Below, piece by piece: positions 9,202 to 18,869 of a stretch of 44,001 nt of DNA (positions within the stretch are counted from its first letter, which is position 1; every line of letters starts with the position of its first letter). The translations under genes were made by a program, and so were the position numbers. Origin of the DNA: Prevotella sp. (GTDB lineage Bacteria; Bacteroidota; Bacteroidia; Bacteroidales; Bacteroidaceae); assembly GCA_022778905.1 (NCBI GenBank), contig JALFRV010000222.1, positions 1 through 44,001 on the forward strand. Reading direction: 5' to 3'. Below the pieces are notes generated by a model. That model did not search any database and was not told the origin of the DNA. It saw only the letters and a program-made list of their open reading frames with translations.

Positions 9202-9329
9202 CAGGGACGGCGTCCGCACGCGAGACCTGACGGACACCGTCGGGACTTCGATGCTGCAGGGGAATGGCGGTCTGCCTGCACGCATGCCCGGCGGTCTGTC
9301 TGTTGGATGGAAAGTGATGGGAAAGCGGG

Positions 9330-10046
9330 TTACGGGGTCTTTTTTGCCTGCCGCTCCTTGACTTCATTGGCAAAGTCAATCATGTTGGCAAGATGGCGAA
9401 GTTCCAAGTCCCGCATCTTTTCAGGCTTGTCTTCGATGATGTATTTGAGGTATTCGCGATGCTCCTCCATGACCTGCGTGTCATGCACGGCGCACGCGCG
9501 ATACTTCAGGTAATAGTTCATGATGTCGGGGGTAATGATGACCAACAGCGACTCCAGCACCTCGTTGTGGCTGCACTGGATGACGGCACGGTGGAACTGG
9601 AAGTCCTTTTCGACGCGCTGTTCGGTATCAATGCACTTCTCAAACTCGCAGATCGCCCGCTTCACGCGCTCGATGTCCTTCGGCGTCTTGTTGCGGACGG
9701 CGAGCCGGCAGGCCTCCGTCTCGAGGAGCACACGCACAGAGACTAAGTCGGCAAAGTCGTACTTGCTGACCTTGAGTGTGTCGGCAAAGAGCTTCTCCAT
9801 CTGCTCCTTGGAAAACTCGGTGACCACCGTTCCGCTCTGGGGATAGGTCTTCACGATACCGTAGAACTCCATTTTCTGGATGGCTTCACGCACATGCGCA
9901 CGTCCTACTCCCAAGAGCTCGCCCAACTTGCGTTCGGAGATGAGGCGGTCTCCCGGTGCTACCCGCTGTTCGTAGATTTCGTTCTTGACGTATTCGATGA
10001 CCTTTTCAACAGGCTTTTGCCCACCTTGTGTCGCGTACATAATCAT
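9330..10046 (-). CDS. GntR-family regulator, FadR subfamily (FCD domain)
   Basis: Winged HTH VAPGDRLISERKLGELLGVGRAHVREAIQKMEFYGIVKTYPQSGTVV plus all-helical C-terminus; divergent to susC. Confidence 0.9.
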   Translation of the reverse strand: MIMYATQGGQKPVEKVIEYVKNEIYEQRVAPGDRLISERKLGELLGVGRAHVREAIQKMEFYGIVKTYPQSGTVVTEFSKEQMEKLFADTLKVSKYDFADLVSVRVLLETEACRLAVRNKTPKDIERVKRAICEFEKCIDTEQRVEKDFQFHRAVIQCSHNEVLESLLVIITPDIMNYYLKYRACAVHDTQVMEEHREYLKYIIEDKPEKMRDLELRHLANMIDFANEVKERQAKKTP

Positions 10047-10160
10047 GATATTTGATGCAAAAATAAATCTTTTTTAATGATCGTTAGAATATTCTGTGTA
10101 AAAAATACCTAAATCGCGCGATGTTTAAATTTATTTTAAACAAATATTAAATAATACTAA

Positions 10161-10189
10161 TTGGTTAGCCAAAACATTTGGTCAACCAA
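10161..10189. promoter_or_regulatory. Tandem palindromic operator for the divergent FadR-type regulator
   Basis: TTGGTTAGCCAA (10161-10172) and TTGGTCAACCAA (10178-10189), centres 17 bp apart. Confidence 0.75.
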
Positions 10190-10207
10190 TTTTTTGATAT
10201 ACTTTTG
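10177..10207 (+). promoter_or_regulatory. susC promoter
   Basis: -33 TTTG (10177-10180), 19-bp spacer, -7 TACTTTTG (10200-10207). Confidence 0.75.
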
Positions 10208-10231
10208 CAGTAAACAATCTAACAACCAACA

Positions 10232-13200
10232 ATGAATAATATGATAGGAAAACATCTCATGCGCTTACTTTCCCTGTTGTTTTTGCTTACATGCGCAACG
10301 GCATCTTATACGCAAACGGTCATCAAGGGAACGGTCAGTGATGATCAAGGGCCGTTGGCCGGTGTGTCGGTGACCCTCAGGGACGCGAAGGTTCCTGCCG
10401 GGACCGTGACCGACCGCGACGGCAACTACGAGCTCAAAGTGAACAACAGCAAGTCGATCCTTGTTTTCTCTTACATCGGCTACAAAGAGCAGGTGCAGAT
10501 AGTGGGCAACCGCAAGGTCATCAATGTGATGATGATCGAGGATGCAAAGTTGCTCGACGAGACCGTGGTCGTCGGTTATGGTACGCAGCAGAAGTCGCAC
10601 TTGACCGGCTCCATCTCGAAAGTGAACGGTGACAACTTGGTCAATGCGCCTGTGAGCGATGTCACGCAGGCCCTGCAGGGTGTCATGACCGGTCTTGAAG
10701 TGTCCAACCAGACGTCGGAGGTAGGCGTGGTGCCCTCCATCCGCGTGCGTGGTACGGGCTCGATATCGGCCGACAGCGAACCGCTCGTGATCATCGACGG
10801 CTTCCCTGTGACGAACGGTCTGTCGCAGATCAATGCGTCGGATATCAAGTCGATCGAGATCCTGAAGGATGCCGCCTCGGCAGCCATCTACGGGTCGCGG
10901 GCCGCCAACGGCGTGATCATGGTGACCACGAAGAGCGGCACGCCCGACAAACCGAAATATTCGTTCAAGTTCTATGAGGGATTCAAGTATGCCTATCAGC
11001 TGCATGACATGATGACTTCCACCGACTGGTATAACCAGATGGTCGAGGAAGCAGCGCTCGGCGGCAGGCCGGTGATGGCCAATGCGCGCAGTGCGGCCTA
11101 TTTGGAAAGTCTCTACGGACCGACCGACTGGCAGAAGCAGGGACTGAATGACGTGGCTGATATGACCAACGTTCAGTTCAGCGTATCGGGCGGCAAGAAG
11201 GAGTCGCGCTACTTTGTCTCGGCCGCCTACACGAAGGACAAGGGTATCATGAAGCACAACTCGTTGGACAAGATGACCTTCCGCGCCAAGCTGGACTCGA
11301 GACTTTCGGGCATCGTGAATATGGGCATCAACCTCTCGGGCACGTACAAGAAGACCGAAAGGCCCCGCAACAACTTCATTGACTTCTATCGCACGCCTTC
11401 GTTCCTGCCCGTTGTCCACAACGATATCACGACTGCACTGACGGGATATTCCGGTTTCGCGCGAGGCAGCCACTTCAACAACATCTCCACGCCGACGGGT
11501 GAGGTGGACGAAAGCGGCAATCCCGTCATGGAGACAACATCCCCCTTCACCTCGGCCAACAACAATCCCTGGAGCGTGATGGCCAACACCAAGCGCTGGA
11601 GCGAAGACTTCTCGGGGCTGGCCAGCATCTATTTCACGGTCGATATCTGCAAGGGACTGCAGTTCAAGACATCCAACGGTCTGAACATCAGCTTTGCTCC
11701 ATCCTATTATTATGGCAAGAAGAACGCGACCAAAGACGGTGAGGCGAGCCTGGCAACCTATTTCAGCACGCTCTATGTCGACCTCCTTACGGAGAATACC
11801 TTGACCTATCAGAACCGCTTCGGGCAGCATAAGGAGCATTCGTTGGAAGTGCTTTTGGGCTACACGGCGGAGTCGACGCGCAACCAGCGGGTCGCCCTGA
11901 CAGGCACAGGATTCGCTACCGACGACATCGAAACGCTCAATGCGGCCACGGTCTATGAGATTGCCAGCAGCGGAAACGGCAATACCGACGGCACCGGAAC
12001 TTTCAGATACCCCAACGTGATCTTGGAATCCTACTTAGGACGTATCAACTACAGCTACTTGGACAGATACCTCCTGTCTACCTCCCTGCGTCTTGACCGT
12101 TCGTCACTTTTCGCCAAAGGCAACCGCAATGCGTGGTTCCCGTCGGTCTCATTGGGATGGCGTGTCAGCGAGGAACCATTCATGCGCAATCAGAAAGCCA
12201 TCTCCAACCTGAAACTGCGTGCCACCTATGGCGTCACCGGAAACAACCGGATTCAGTACCAGGCTGCCTTGGAGGTGCTCAATGGCGCCAACTATGTGAC
12301 CGGTGCAGGAAACGGCTCATTGGTCAACGGTACGGCCAACACATCGTCGACCTTGGCCAATTCGGACATCACATGGGAGAAGACCAATGAATACAATGTC
12401 GGCTTCGACCTCGGACTGTTTAAAAACCGGATCAACTTATCTGTCGATGCCTACTACTCCGAGACCAAGGCACTGCTGTTTGCACAGCCTACCCAATCGT
12501 TCACGGGCTACAGCTATTTCTGGAACAACATCGGCCGAGTGAGCAACAAAGGTGTCGAGATACAGCTCGAGACCCACAACTTCGCTAATCGGAAGTTCAG
12601 CTGGGACACCAACTTCAACCTCTCCTTGTCGCGCAACAAACTGCTTGAGCTTGGCGGAGAGAGTCAGGTCATCAGCCAGGGAGAGCGCAATGAGTGCTAC
12701 ATCGCGAAAGTAGGCGAACCGCTTATCCAGTATTACGGCTACAAGACAGCCGGCGTCTGGAACACCATCGAGGAGATCAATGCGGCCCCGCATTTCTCGG
12801 ACGACATTCCGGGCGGATTGCGGATCGTGGATGTCAACGGCGACAAGGTGCTCAATGCCGATGACCGCGTGGCATTGGGAAATCCTTATCCTGACTTCAC
12901 CTGGGGCATTACCAATACCCTGAAGTGGAAGAATTTCGACTTCTCAATCCTCATTCAGGGGGTGCAGGGCATCACCGTCTTCAACGGAGACGTTTACTAC
13001 AACGAGTCGCTGCGATGGAACCGGGCCTACACCGACAACCATTGGGTCAGTCCGGAGCATCCGGGAGACGGCAAGACACCATACTGGAAAAACGGGCATG
13101 ACCTGTGTCTGACCGACTATCCGCTGGAGGATGCCTCCTATGCGTGTCTGCGCAACCTCTCCATCGGCTATACGCTGCCCAACGCACTGACCCGCAGACT

Positions 13201-13393
13201 GCATCTGACAGGCCTCCGGTTCTATCTCTCCGGCAGCAATCTGCTCTATATATGGAGTGGAGATTACCGTGGCATCAATCCCGAGTCGAGGATGATCACC
13301 AACCAATATAGCAGTTCGATGATTGCCGGATACCAGCGGGGCGGCTTCCCTCTGACCTCGACAGTTTCGGTCGGTTTTGATATTAACTTCTAA
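10232..13393 (+). CDS. SusC-like TonB-dependent transporter
   Basis: CarboxypepD_reg domain, VVGYGTQQKSHLTGSISKV, IRGTGS/DGFP plug motifs, adjacent SusD. Confidence 0.97.
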   Translation: MNNMIGKHLMRLLSLLFLLTCATASYTQTVIKGTVSDDQGPLAGVSVTLRDAKVPAGTVTDRDGNYELKVNNSKSILVFSYIGYKEQVQIVGNRKVINVMMIEDAKLLDETVVVGYGTQQKSHLTGSISKVNGDNLVNAPVSDVTQALQGVMTGLEVSNQTSEVGVVPSIRVRGTGSISADSEPLVIIDGFPVTNGLSQINASDIKSIEILKDAASAAIYGSRAANGVIMVTTKSGTPDKPKYSFKFYEGFKYAYQLHDMMTSTDWYNQMVEEAALGGRPVMANARSAAYLESLYGPTDWQKQGLNDVADMTNVQFSVSGGKKESRYFVSAAYTKDKGIMKHNSLDKMTFRAKLDSRLSGIVNMGINLSGTYKKTERPRNNFIDFYRTPSFLPVVHNDITTALTGYSGFARGSHFNNISTPTGEVDESGNPVMETTSPFTSANNNPWSVMANTKRWSEDFSGLASIYFTVDICKGLQFKTSNGLNISFAPSYYYGKKNATKDGEASLATYFSTLYVDLLTENTLTYQNRFGQHKEHSLEVLLGYTAESTRNQRVALTGTGFATDDIETLNAATVYEIASSGNGNTDGTGTFRYPNVILESYLGRINYSYLDRYLLSTSLRLDRSSLFAKGNRNAWFPSVSLGWRVSEEPFMRNQKAISNLKLRATYGVTGNNRIQYQAALEVLNGANYVTGAGNGSLVNGTANTSSTLANSDITWEKTNEYNVGFDLGLFKNRINLSVDAYYSETKALLFAQPTQSFTGYSYFWNNIGRVSNKGVEIQLETHNFANRKFSWDTNFNLSLSRNKLLELGGESQVISQGERNECYIAKVGEPLIQYYGYKTAGVWNTIEEINAAPHFSDDIPGGLRIVDVNGDKVLNADDRVALGNPYPDFTWGITNTLKWKNFDFSILIQGVQGITVFNGDVYYNESLRWNRAYTDNHWVSPEHPGDGKTPYWKNGHDLCLTDYPLEDASYACLRNLSIGYTLPNALTRRLHLTGLRFYLSGSNLLYIWSGDYRGINPESRMITNQYSSSMIAGYQRGGFPLTSTVSVGFDINF

Positions 13394-13404
13394 TTCCATA
13401 AGCT

Positions 13405-14910
13405 ATGAAAAAGTTTCAATATATTCTTTTACCGTTGGTCTTGGCTCTGCTGACCGCCTGTAATATGGACCAGTATCCATATTCCGAAGTTGCGGCAGAT
13501 GCGTATGTGAAGGATGACAACTCCGTGAATACGCTTGTCATGGGATGCTACAACGGACTCCATGACGTCATGTACTATGAATGGGCCATGACGGAACTGC
13601 GCTCGGACAACAGCAGAATGTACGGCACCGGGTCAACTTCGAATACGACGAAGTTGGTGGAGCAGCTCGATCAGGGCAAGATCACGACCGAGCATGAATG
13701 GGTGTCCAACTACTGGAACGCCTGCTACGCGACCATTTCGCGCGCCAACAATGTCCTGAGTTATTTGGATGCCGTGTCCGATCCTGCCCTCCGGAACCAG
13801 TATCAGGGCGAAGCGCTCTTCGTTCGTGCCTTGGAATACTTTAATCTGGTCCGTCTCTGGGGGCCGGTGTTCATCGTGACGGCGAAGACTCCGTCAGGCG
13901 TTGCGCGCAACATGCAGCGCAGCACGGTGGACGAAGTGTATCAGCTGATCGAGACGGATCTCGAGAACGTCGTGTCCAACGGCCTGCTGCCGCAGCAGAT
14001 GCAAGCCGCCGACTTGGGACGGGCAGACATGAATGCCGCAAAGGCACTGCTGGCCAAGGTCTACGCCACACGCTACAAGGCGGGTTCGGACAAGTATGCC
14101 CGTGCGGCAACGTTATGTAAAGAGGTGTTGGAGAGCGCGCAGGTCGGCAATCCGCAGCAAGGCTCCGACCTTGTCCCCTTTGCCAAGATTTTCAGTATAG
14201 CCAATGAGATGAACAAGGAAATCATCTTCTCCGTCAGGTATCTGTCAGGCAACGTGGGCTTGGGTTCGCCGTTTGGGAACATGTTTGCACCTATCAATAA
14301 CGGCGGCAATGTGATCATCGGAACGACACGCAGCTACAATACGCCCTCGGACAACCTCATCAATGCCTATCTGTCAGAGGGCGACGACGTCCGCCGGAAT
14401 GTAAATATCGCACAACGGTATTATAACGCTACGACCGGCACATGGGTGGACGCAACCTATTGCTGCAAGTACACCTACCCCGTAACCACACAGGAGGACG
14501 GGGAAAGCGACTGGCCCGTGATCAGGGTAGGGGACATCGCCCTGCTCTATGCGGAACTGATGAACGAGATGAACGGTCCTTCGGCCGAAGCCTTGAAATA
14601 TCTCAACATGATCCGGGAAAGAGCCGGGATCAGGCCGTATGCCTTGTCTGACTTGTCCACGAAATACGACTTCCGTGAAGCCGTCAGAAAGGAGCGCCGG
14701 TTGGAGCTGGCTTTTGAGAATCAGCATTGGTTCGACTTGCTTCGCTGGGGCAATGCTGCGGAGACGGTCAACCGTTTCCTGACCGGAGAGTCTTTCTATG
14801 CCGGGTATTCCTATACGATCTCTCCGATTTCTGATTGGCAGACCTTCCTGCCCATCCCTGTCAGCGTTCTCAATATCAATCCTGACGTTGCACAGAATGC
14901 AGGTTATTAA
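13405..14910 (+). CDS. SusD/RagB-like lipoprotein
   Basis: Lipobox LLTACNMD; C-terminal EAVRKERRLELAFENQHWFDLLRWG. Confidence 0.97.
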   Translation: MKKFQYILLPLVLALLTACNMDQYPYSEVAADAYVKDDNSVNTLVMGCYNGLHDVMYYEWAMTELRSDNSRMYGTGSTSNTTKLVEQLDQGKITTEHEWVSNYWNACYATISRANNVLSYLDAVSDPALRNQYQGEALFVRALEYFNLVRLWGPVFIVTAKTPSGVARNMQRSTVDEVYQLIETDLENVVSNGLLPQQMQAADLGRADMNAAKALLAKVYATRYKAGSDKYARAATLCKEVLESAQVGNPQQGSDLVPFAKIFSIANEMNKEIIFSVRYLSGNVGLGSPFGNMFAPINNGGNVIIGTTRSYNTPSDNLINAYLSEGDDVRRNVNIAQRYYNATTGTWVDATYCCKYTYPVTTQEDGESDWPVIRVGDIALLYAELMNEMNGPSAEALKYLNMIRERAGIRPYALSDLSTKYDFREAVRKERRLELAFENQHWFDLLRWGNAAETVNRFLTGESFYAGYSYTISPISDWQTFLPIPVSVLNINPDVAQNAGY

Positions 14911-14935
14911 TCATTAAGCAAGAAAGGATAAAGAT

Positions 14936-16618
14936 ATGAATATGAATCATCTTTTAAGAAGTGTCGGTCTGCTGTCAGTCCTGCTCTTGTTGGCAGGTTG
15001 CGACCAGACTTCAATGAACGAATATATCAGCAGCGCGCCCGTCATCACTTCCTTTGAGCCCGTCAGTGGGAATATCGGAACGGACGTAGTGATCACGGGC
15101 GAGCATTTGGACGATGTCACATCGGCAACAGTAGGCGGTTCGGCTGCCACAATCGTGGAGAAGGTTTCCAATAAGAGGCTGACGATTCGGGTGGCCGGAG
15201 AAGCGAAGACAGGTAAGATCGTCCTGGCCAATGCGATCGGTGACGGAACATCAGACCAGAATTTCGAAGTGACCTATGTGGCCCCGGATGCAGACCAGAA
15301 CACGCTTCCGGCCGAAGTGGAAATGGGCAATAACCTGCTGATCGGCGGTGAGCGGATGAATGTGATCTCCGCAGTGATCTTCACGGCGAAGGGAAACAGC
15401 GTCGGCCATGAGGCCACGATCGTGACGCAAAGCACAGATGAGATCGTCGTAAAAGTCCCATACGTCGAGGATGATATAGCCACCATCGCTTTCAGTTACT
15501 ATGATGGCACCAAGACAACCGTGACAAGTCCGACGAAGCCATTGACCGTCAAGCGTTACCAGCCGGTTGTTTCGACGACCTCATTCCCCGTCGCAGAGGT
15601 GGGGGACATCATAACCTTGGCAGGCAGCTATATGAATAAGGTCAACAAGGTTTTCGTTTCGGGCGTGGAATGTACGATCACTTCCCAGACCGAAAGCCAG
15701 TTGCAATTCCTCGTTCCGTCGTCTGCGAACTTCGTGGATGGCAACAACAAGGCCGACCTGGTGATCTCCTACTTCGACAATATCGAGCAGAAGCTGCTGA
15801 CGGATAAGTTCACCGTGAAGGTTCCGTTTGTCTATTTCTGGAAAGATAAGAAGATTTGGGGACAGGGACGCGATGTGGAAGAGATGACTTCCTTCTTCTC
15901 CCCGGAGACCGGTATGGCCTATTCCAACAGCATGTGGCGCGAGACTGTCGACCCCATTGCCTACAAATATATGGCATCGACATGCTCTGCGAAGAATGTT
16001 CCTGCGGTTACAGAAACCGAGTATAATTCCGTCAATCCCTACTTCTTCTTCTCCGGGGTCAGTGGAGGAACGCTTCAGATCAACAGCCCGGCAGGCTCCA
16101 ACTCGCAGCTCAAGAACTATTACTATTTCAATAATTCTGCAGATGAGTACCGCGTGACAGGCGCCAATGGCAGCTGCTACGGTGCTCCGGTCTTAACATT
16201 TGTTTATTTGGATCCGTCCGTATCAAGTCATAAGGCATTGATTGATCAAGTGGCCAGCGGCTCATTGGAGAAGATTGACGAGCAGACATTCCCGATAGAT
16301 GTTGCCCAGAAGAAGATTGGCAACATCAGTATCGAAAGTGTCAAGCAGTCCGTTAATAACTCTGTGTGGGCACCGGGGGTGTTTACGGTGGGCATTGAAA
16401 AGTCTGCCAATGTTGACGGATACCTGTTAGTGCTCTACTACAACTATAAAGGACAGAATACGGCCAATAGTGCCGAGAATATCAAGCGAATCGGCATCAT
16501 CCACATCAAGCATGTCGATTTCAGGATGTGGAACAACACCAAGGCGCCGTCATCCAGTTCGGTGACCTTCGATATGTATTGGATGAAGCATGATTATGAC
16601 TATTCAAAAGTGAACTAA
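14936..16618 (+). CDS. IPT/TIG-domain surface glycan-binding lipoprotein (candidate)
   Basis: Lipobox LLLLAGCDQ; ITSFEPVSGNIGTDVVITGEHLDDVTSATVGGSAATIV; follows SusCD. Confidence 0.8.
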   Translation: MNMNHLLRSVGLLSVLLLLAGCDQTSMNEYISSAPVITSFEPVSGNIGTDVVITGEHLDDVTSATVGGSAATIVEKVSNKRLTIRVAGEAKTGKIVLANAIGDGTSDQNFEVTYVAPDADQNTLPAEVEMGNNLLIGGERMNVISAVIFTAKGNSVGHEATIVTQSTDEIVVKVPYVEDDIATIAFSYYDGTKTTVTSPTKPLTVKRYQPVVSTTSFPVAEVGDIITLAGSYMNKVNKVFVSGVECTITSQTESQLQFLVPSSANFVDGNNKADLVISYFDNIEQKLLTDKFTVKVPFVYFWKDKKIWGQGRDVEEMTSFFSPETGMAYSNSMWRETVDPIAYKYMASTCSAKNVPAVTETEYNSVNPYFFFSGVSGGTLQINSPAGSNSQLKNYYYFNNSADEYRVTGANGSCYGAPVLTFVYLDPSVSSHKALIDQVASGSLEKIDEQTFPIDVAQKKIGNISIESVKQSVNNSVWAPGVFTVGIEKSANVDGYLLVLYYNYKGQNTANSAENIKRIGIIHIKHVDFRMWNNTKAPSSSSVTFDMYWMKHDYDYSKVN

Positions 16619-16619
16619 G

Positions 16620-18869
16620 ATGAAGTTCGGAAAGCAAATCGCACTCCTCTTGGTGGCTTTCCTGCCAGCAGTCTGCCCGGCAAAAGACTATCGCGTGTCT
16701 TTTGCCGAGGCAGCTTCGGCGCTGCGGACTGCTGCTCCAGGTGATCGTCTTTTGATCAAGGATGGCGTAGAGAGGGATGCTTCGTTGAAATGGGTAGCGC
16801 AGGGAACATCGGAGAAGCCTGTCATCATCGAGGCCGAACATCCAGGGAAGGCAGTCGTCAGTGGCCGCTCTTCCTTGCAGATAGCGGGCAGTCACATAGA
16901 GATCAGGGGGCTTCTGTTCAAGGATGGTTATCCTGAAAGGCGTAGCGTCGTGGAGTTTTCCGTCGGCAACGACTATGCCACCCATTGCCGACTGACGGAT
17001 TGTGTCATTGACAACTTCAACACGAACCGTCGCGATGAGACCAAAACCTATGTCATACTTGCGGGCCGTAACAATCGGATTGACCATTGCTCCTTCCTCC
17101 GGAAGTATAATTTAGGTGTGACGCTGATTGTCAACCTGAACGGCGAAAGATGCCTTCAGAACCGTCATCAGATAGATCACAATTACTTTGGGCCGCGGGG
17201 CGTGTATGCTTCAAACGGCGCGGAGACCATCCGGGTGGGTACATCGCAGCAGTCGTATGAGTCTTCTCAGACCCTGATCGAGCATAATCTGTTTGATCAA
17301 TGTTCGGGAGAAGTGGAAGTCATATCCATCAAGTCGTGCGACAACATCATCCGTAACAACGTGCTTTTCGAATGTCAAGGTGTCCTCGCACTGCGTCACG
17401 GGAAACGGAATATCGTCGAGAAGAATCTCTTTCTTGGCAATCATGTCCGGAACACAGGTGGCGTGAGGATCGTCGACTCGGATCATATCGTGCGCGAGAA
17501 CATGTTTGTGAACCTTGCCGGGCATCGGTTCTTCAGTCCCTTGGCAGTCATGAACGCCGTGCCCAATTCGTTACCGAACCGCTATGTGCAGCCCAAAAAC
17601 GTGACCATATCGGGCAACACGTTCATCGGTTGCTCGAAGCTCGAGTTCGGAACAGGTGCGGATTCAGAGCGCTCCTTAGCTCCCACGGATATCTATTTCT
17701 GTGATAACCGTTTCCTGAATGGCGCTGGAGGAGAGTTGATCGACATGATAGACAAGGATGCAAAGATCATATTTACGAAGAATCTAATTGAAAAATCGTC
17801 GCCTTACAGCCATGAAGGGTTTGAGCAAGCGAAGCTGAAAGCCCCCAAGGTTCCCGATATCTCTGCGATCCGGAAGGGCGTCGGGGCTTCCTGGAGCGTG
17901 CAATCCGGCGATGTCGCACATGACTTGTCGGCCGGCTCGGAGATCCAAGTCTATCCCACAGATGATCTGGCTCAGGTCCTCAAGTCTGCCAAGCCGGGAA
18001 GCAAGTTGATGCTCCATGAGGGCGTCTATCAGAATGATGCAACCCTCCATGTCGACAAACCGGTCTCGATTATCGGCGCCGGAATGGATCAGGTGGTGCT
18101 CCGTTACAAAGGCAGAAACGCAGAGAGCATCCTCACGATCGCGGATGGCGGCGTCCTGTATGTGAAAGGTGTGACCTTCGATGGTACGCTGACGCCGGGC
18201 GCTACAGTGCCCGCGGCAGGCATTTCAACGGCCGAGAACATGATCCGGCCCTATGGTCTGGTCGTGGAAGACTGCGGCTTCTGCAACTACGGAGAGAACG
18301 ACAACTCGTGCATCCGCGGTACAAAGGCGACTTTCGCCGATACGGTCATCATCCGCAACTGCCGCTTCTATGACTCGGCCGGATCAGGTGTCAACTATGC
18401 GGAGGAACGTGACGACAAAGGAAGATACAATGTGGACGACCTGATCATCGACAATTGCAGCTTCAGTCATTTCCTCGGTATACCCATCAACGTATATCGG
18501 GGCGGCAGCGATGAGAGCACGGCGGGGCCGTATGTCCGCATCACTCATTGCAACTTCTATGACTGCTGCAACAAGCAGCGGGGCAGTGTGCTGCGTCTGA
18601 TCGGGCCACAATTGCTCGAGATCAGTCATTGCAACTTCGACGGCAGCGGCCGTGGCGGCGCGTCGGTCCGATTGGATGAAGCCGTCTGGGAGGAAATCAG
18701 CATTCACGATTGCAATCTTTGGAATGCCGGAAAGATCCTCTCCGTGGACGACAGAGTGATCACGGGGCCGATCCTCCGTGTCAAGCCCGACTATCTGCAT
18801 GTCGAAAACCGGGACTTCCGGTTGCAGCCCACCTCAGTCTTGAAAGCTCAAAAGATAGGATTGAAATGA
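16620..18869 (+). CDS. Polysaccharide lyase family 6 (alginate lyase / chondroitinase B-like)
   Basis: YRVSFAEAASALRTAAPGDRLLIKDG...GTSEKPVIIEAEHPGKAVVSGRSSLQIAGSHIEIRGLLFKDG; parallel beta-helix motifs. Confidence 0.88.
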   Translation: MKFGKQIALLLVAFLPAVCPAKDYRVSFAEAASALRTAAPGDRLLIKDGVERDASLKWVAQGTSEKPVIIEAEHPGKAVVSGRSSLQIAGSHIEIRGLLFKDGYPERRSVVEFSVGNDYATHCRLTDCVIDNFNTNRRDETKTYVILAGRNNRIDHCSFLRKYNLGVTLIVNLNGERCLQNRHQIDHNYFGPRGVYASNGAETIRVGTSQQSYESSQTLIEHNLFDQCSGEVEVISIKSCDNIIRNNVLFECQGVLALRHGKRNIVEKNLFLGNHVRNTGGVRIVDSDHIVRENMFVNLAGHRFFSPLAVMNAVPNSLPNRYVQPKNVTISGNTFIGCSKLEFGTGADSERSLAPTDIYFCDNRFLNGAGGELIDMIDKDAKIIFTKNLIEKSSPYSHEGFEQAKLKAPKVPDISAIRKGVGASWSVQSGDVAHDLSAGSEIQVYPTDDLAQVLKSAKPGSKLMLHEGVYQNDATLHVDKPVSIIGAGMDQVVLRYKGRNAESILTIADGGVLYVKGVTFDGTLTPGATVPAAGISTAENMIRPYGLVVEDCGFCNYGENDNSCIRGTKATFADTVIIRNCRFYDSAGSGVNYAEERDDKGRYNVDDLIIDNCSFSHFLGIPINVYRGGSDESTAGPYVRITHCNFYDCCNKQRGSVLRLIGPQLLEISHCNFDGSGRGGASVRLDEAVWEEISIHDCNLWNAGKILSVDDRVITGPILRVKPDYLHVENRDFRLQPTSVLKAQKIGLK

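Noticed and set aside
9266-9298. GGCGGTCTG repeated 24 bp apart as a fourth phased array
   Set aside because: Only two copies, and 24 bp does not fit the 11/22-bp spacing.
10265-11839. 524-aa minus-strand ORF antisense to susC
   Set aside because: Lies fully opposite a strong SusC gene; residue composition is typical of an antisense frame and no domain is visible.
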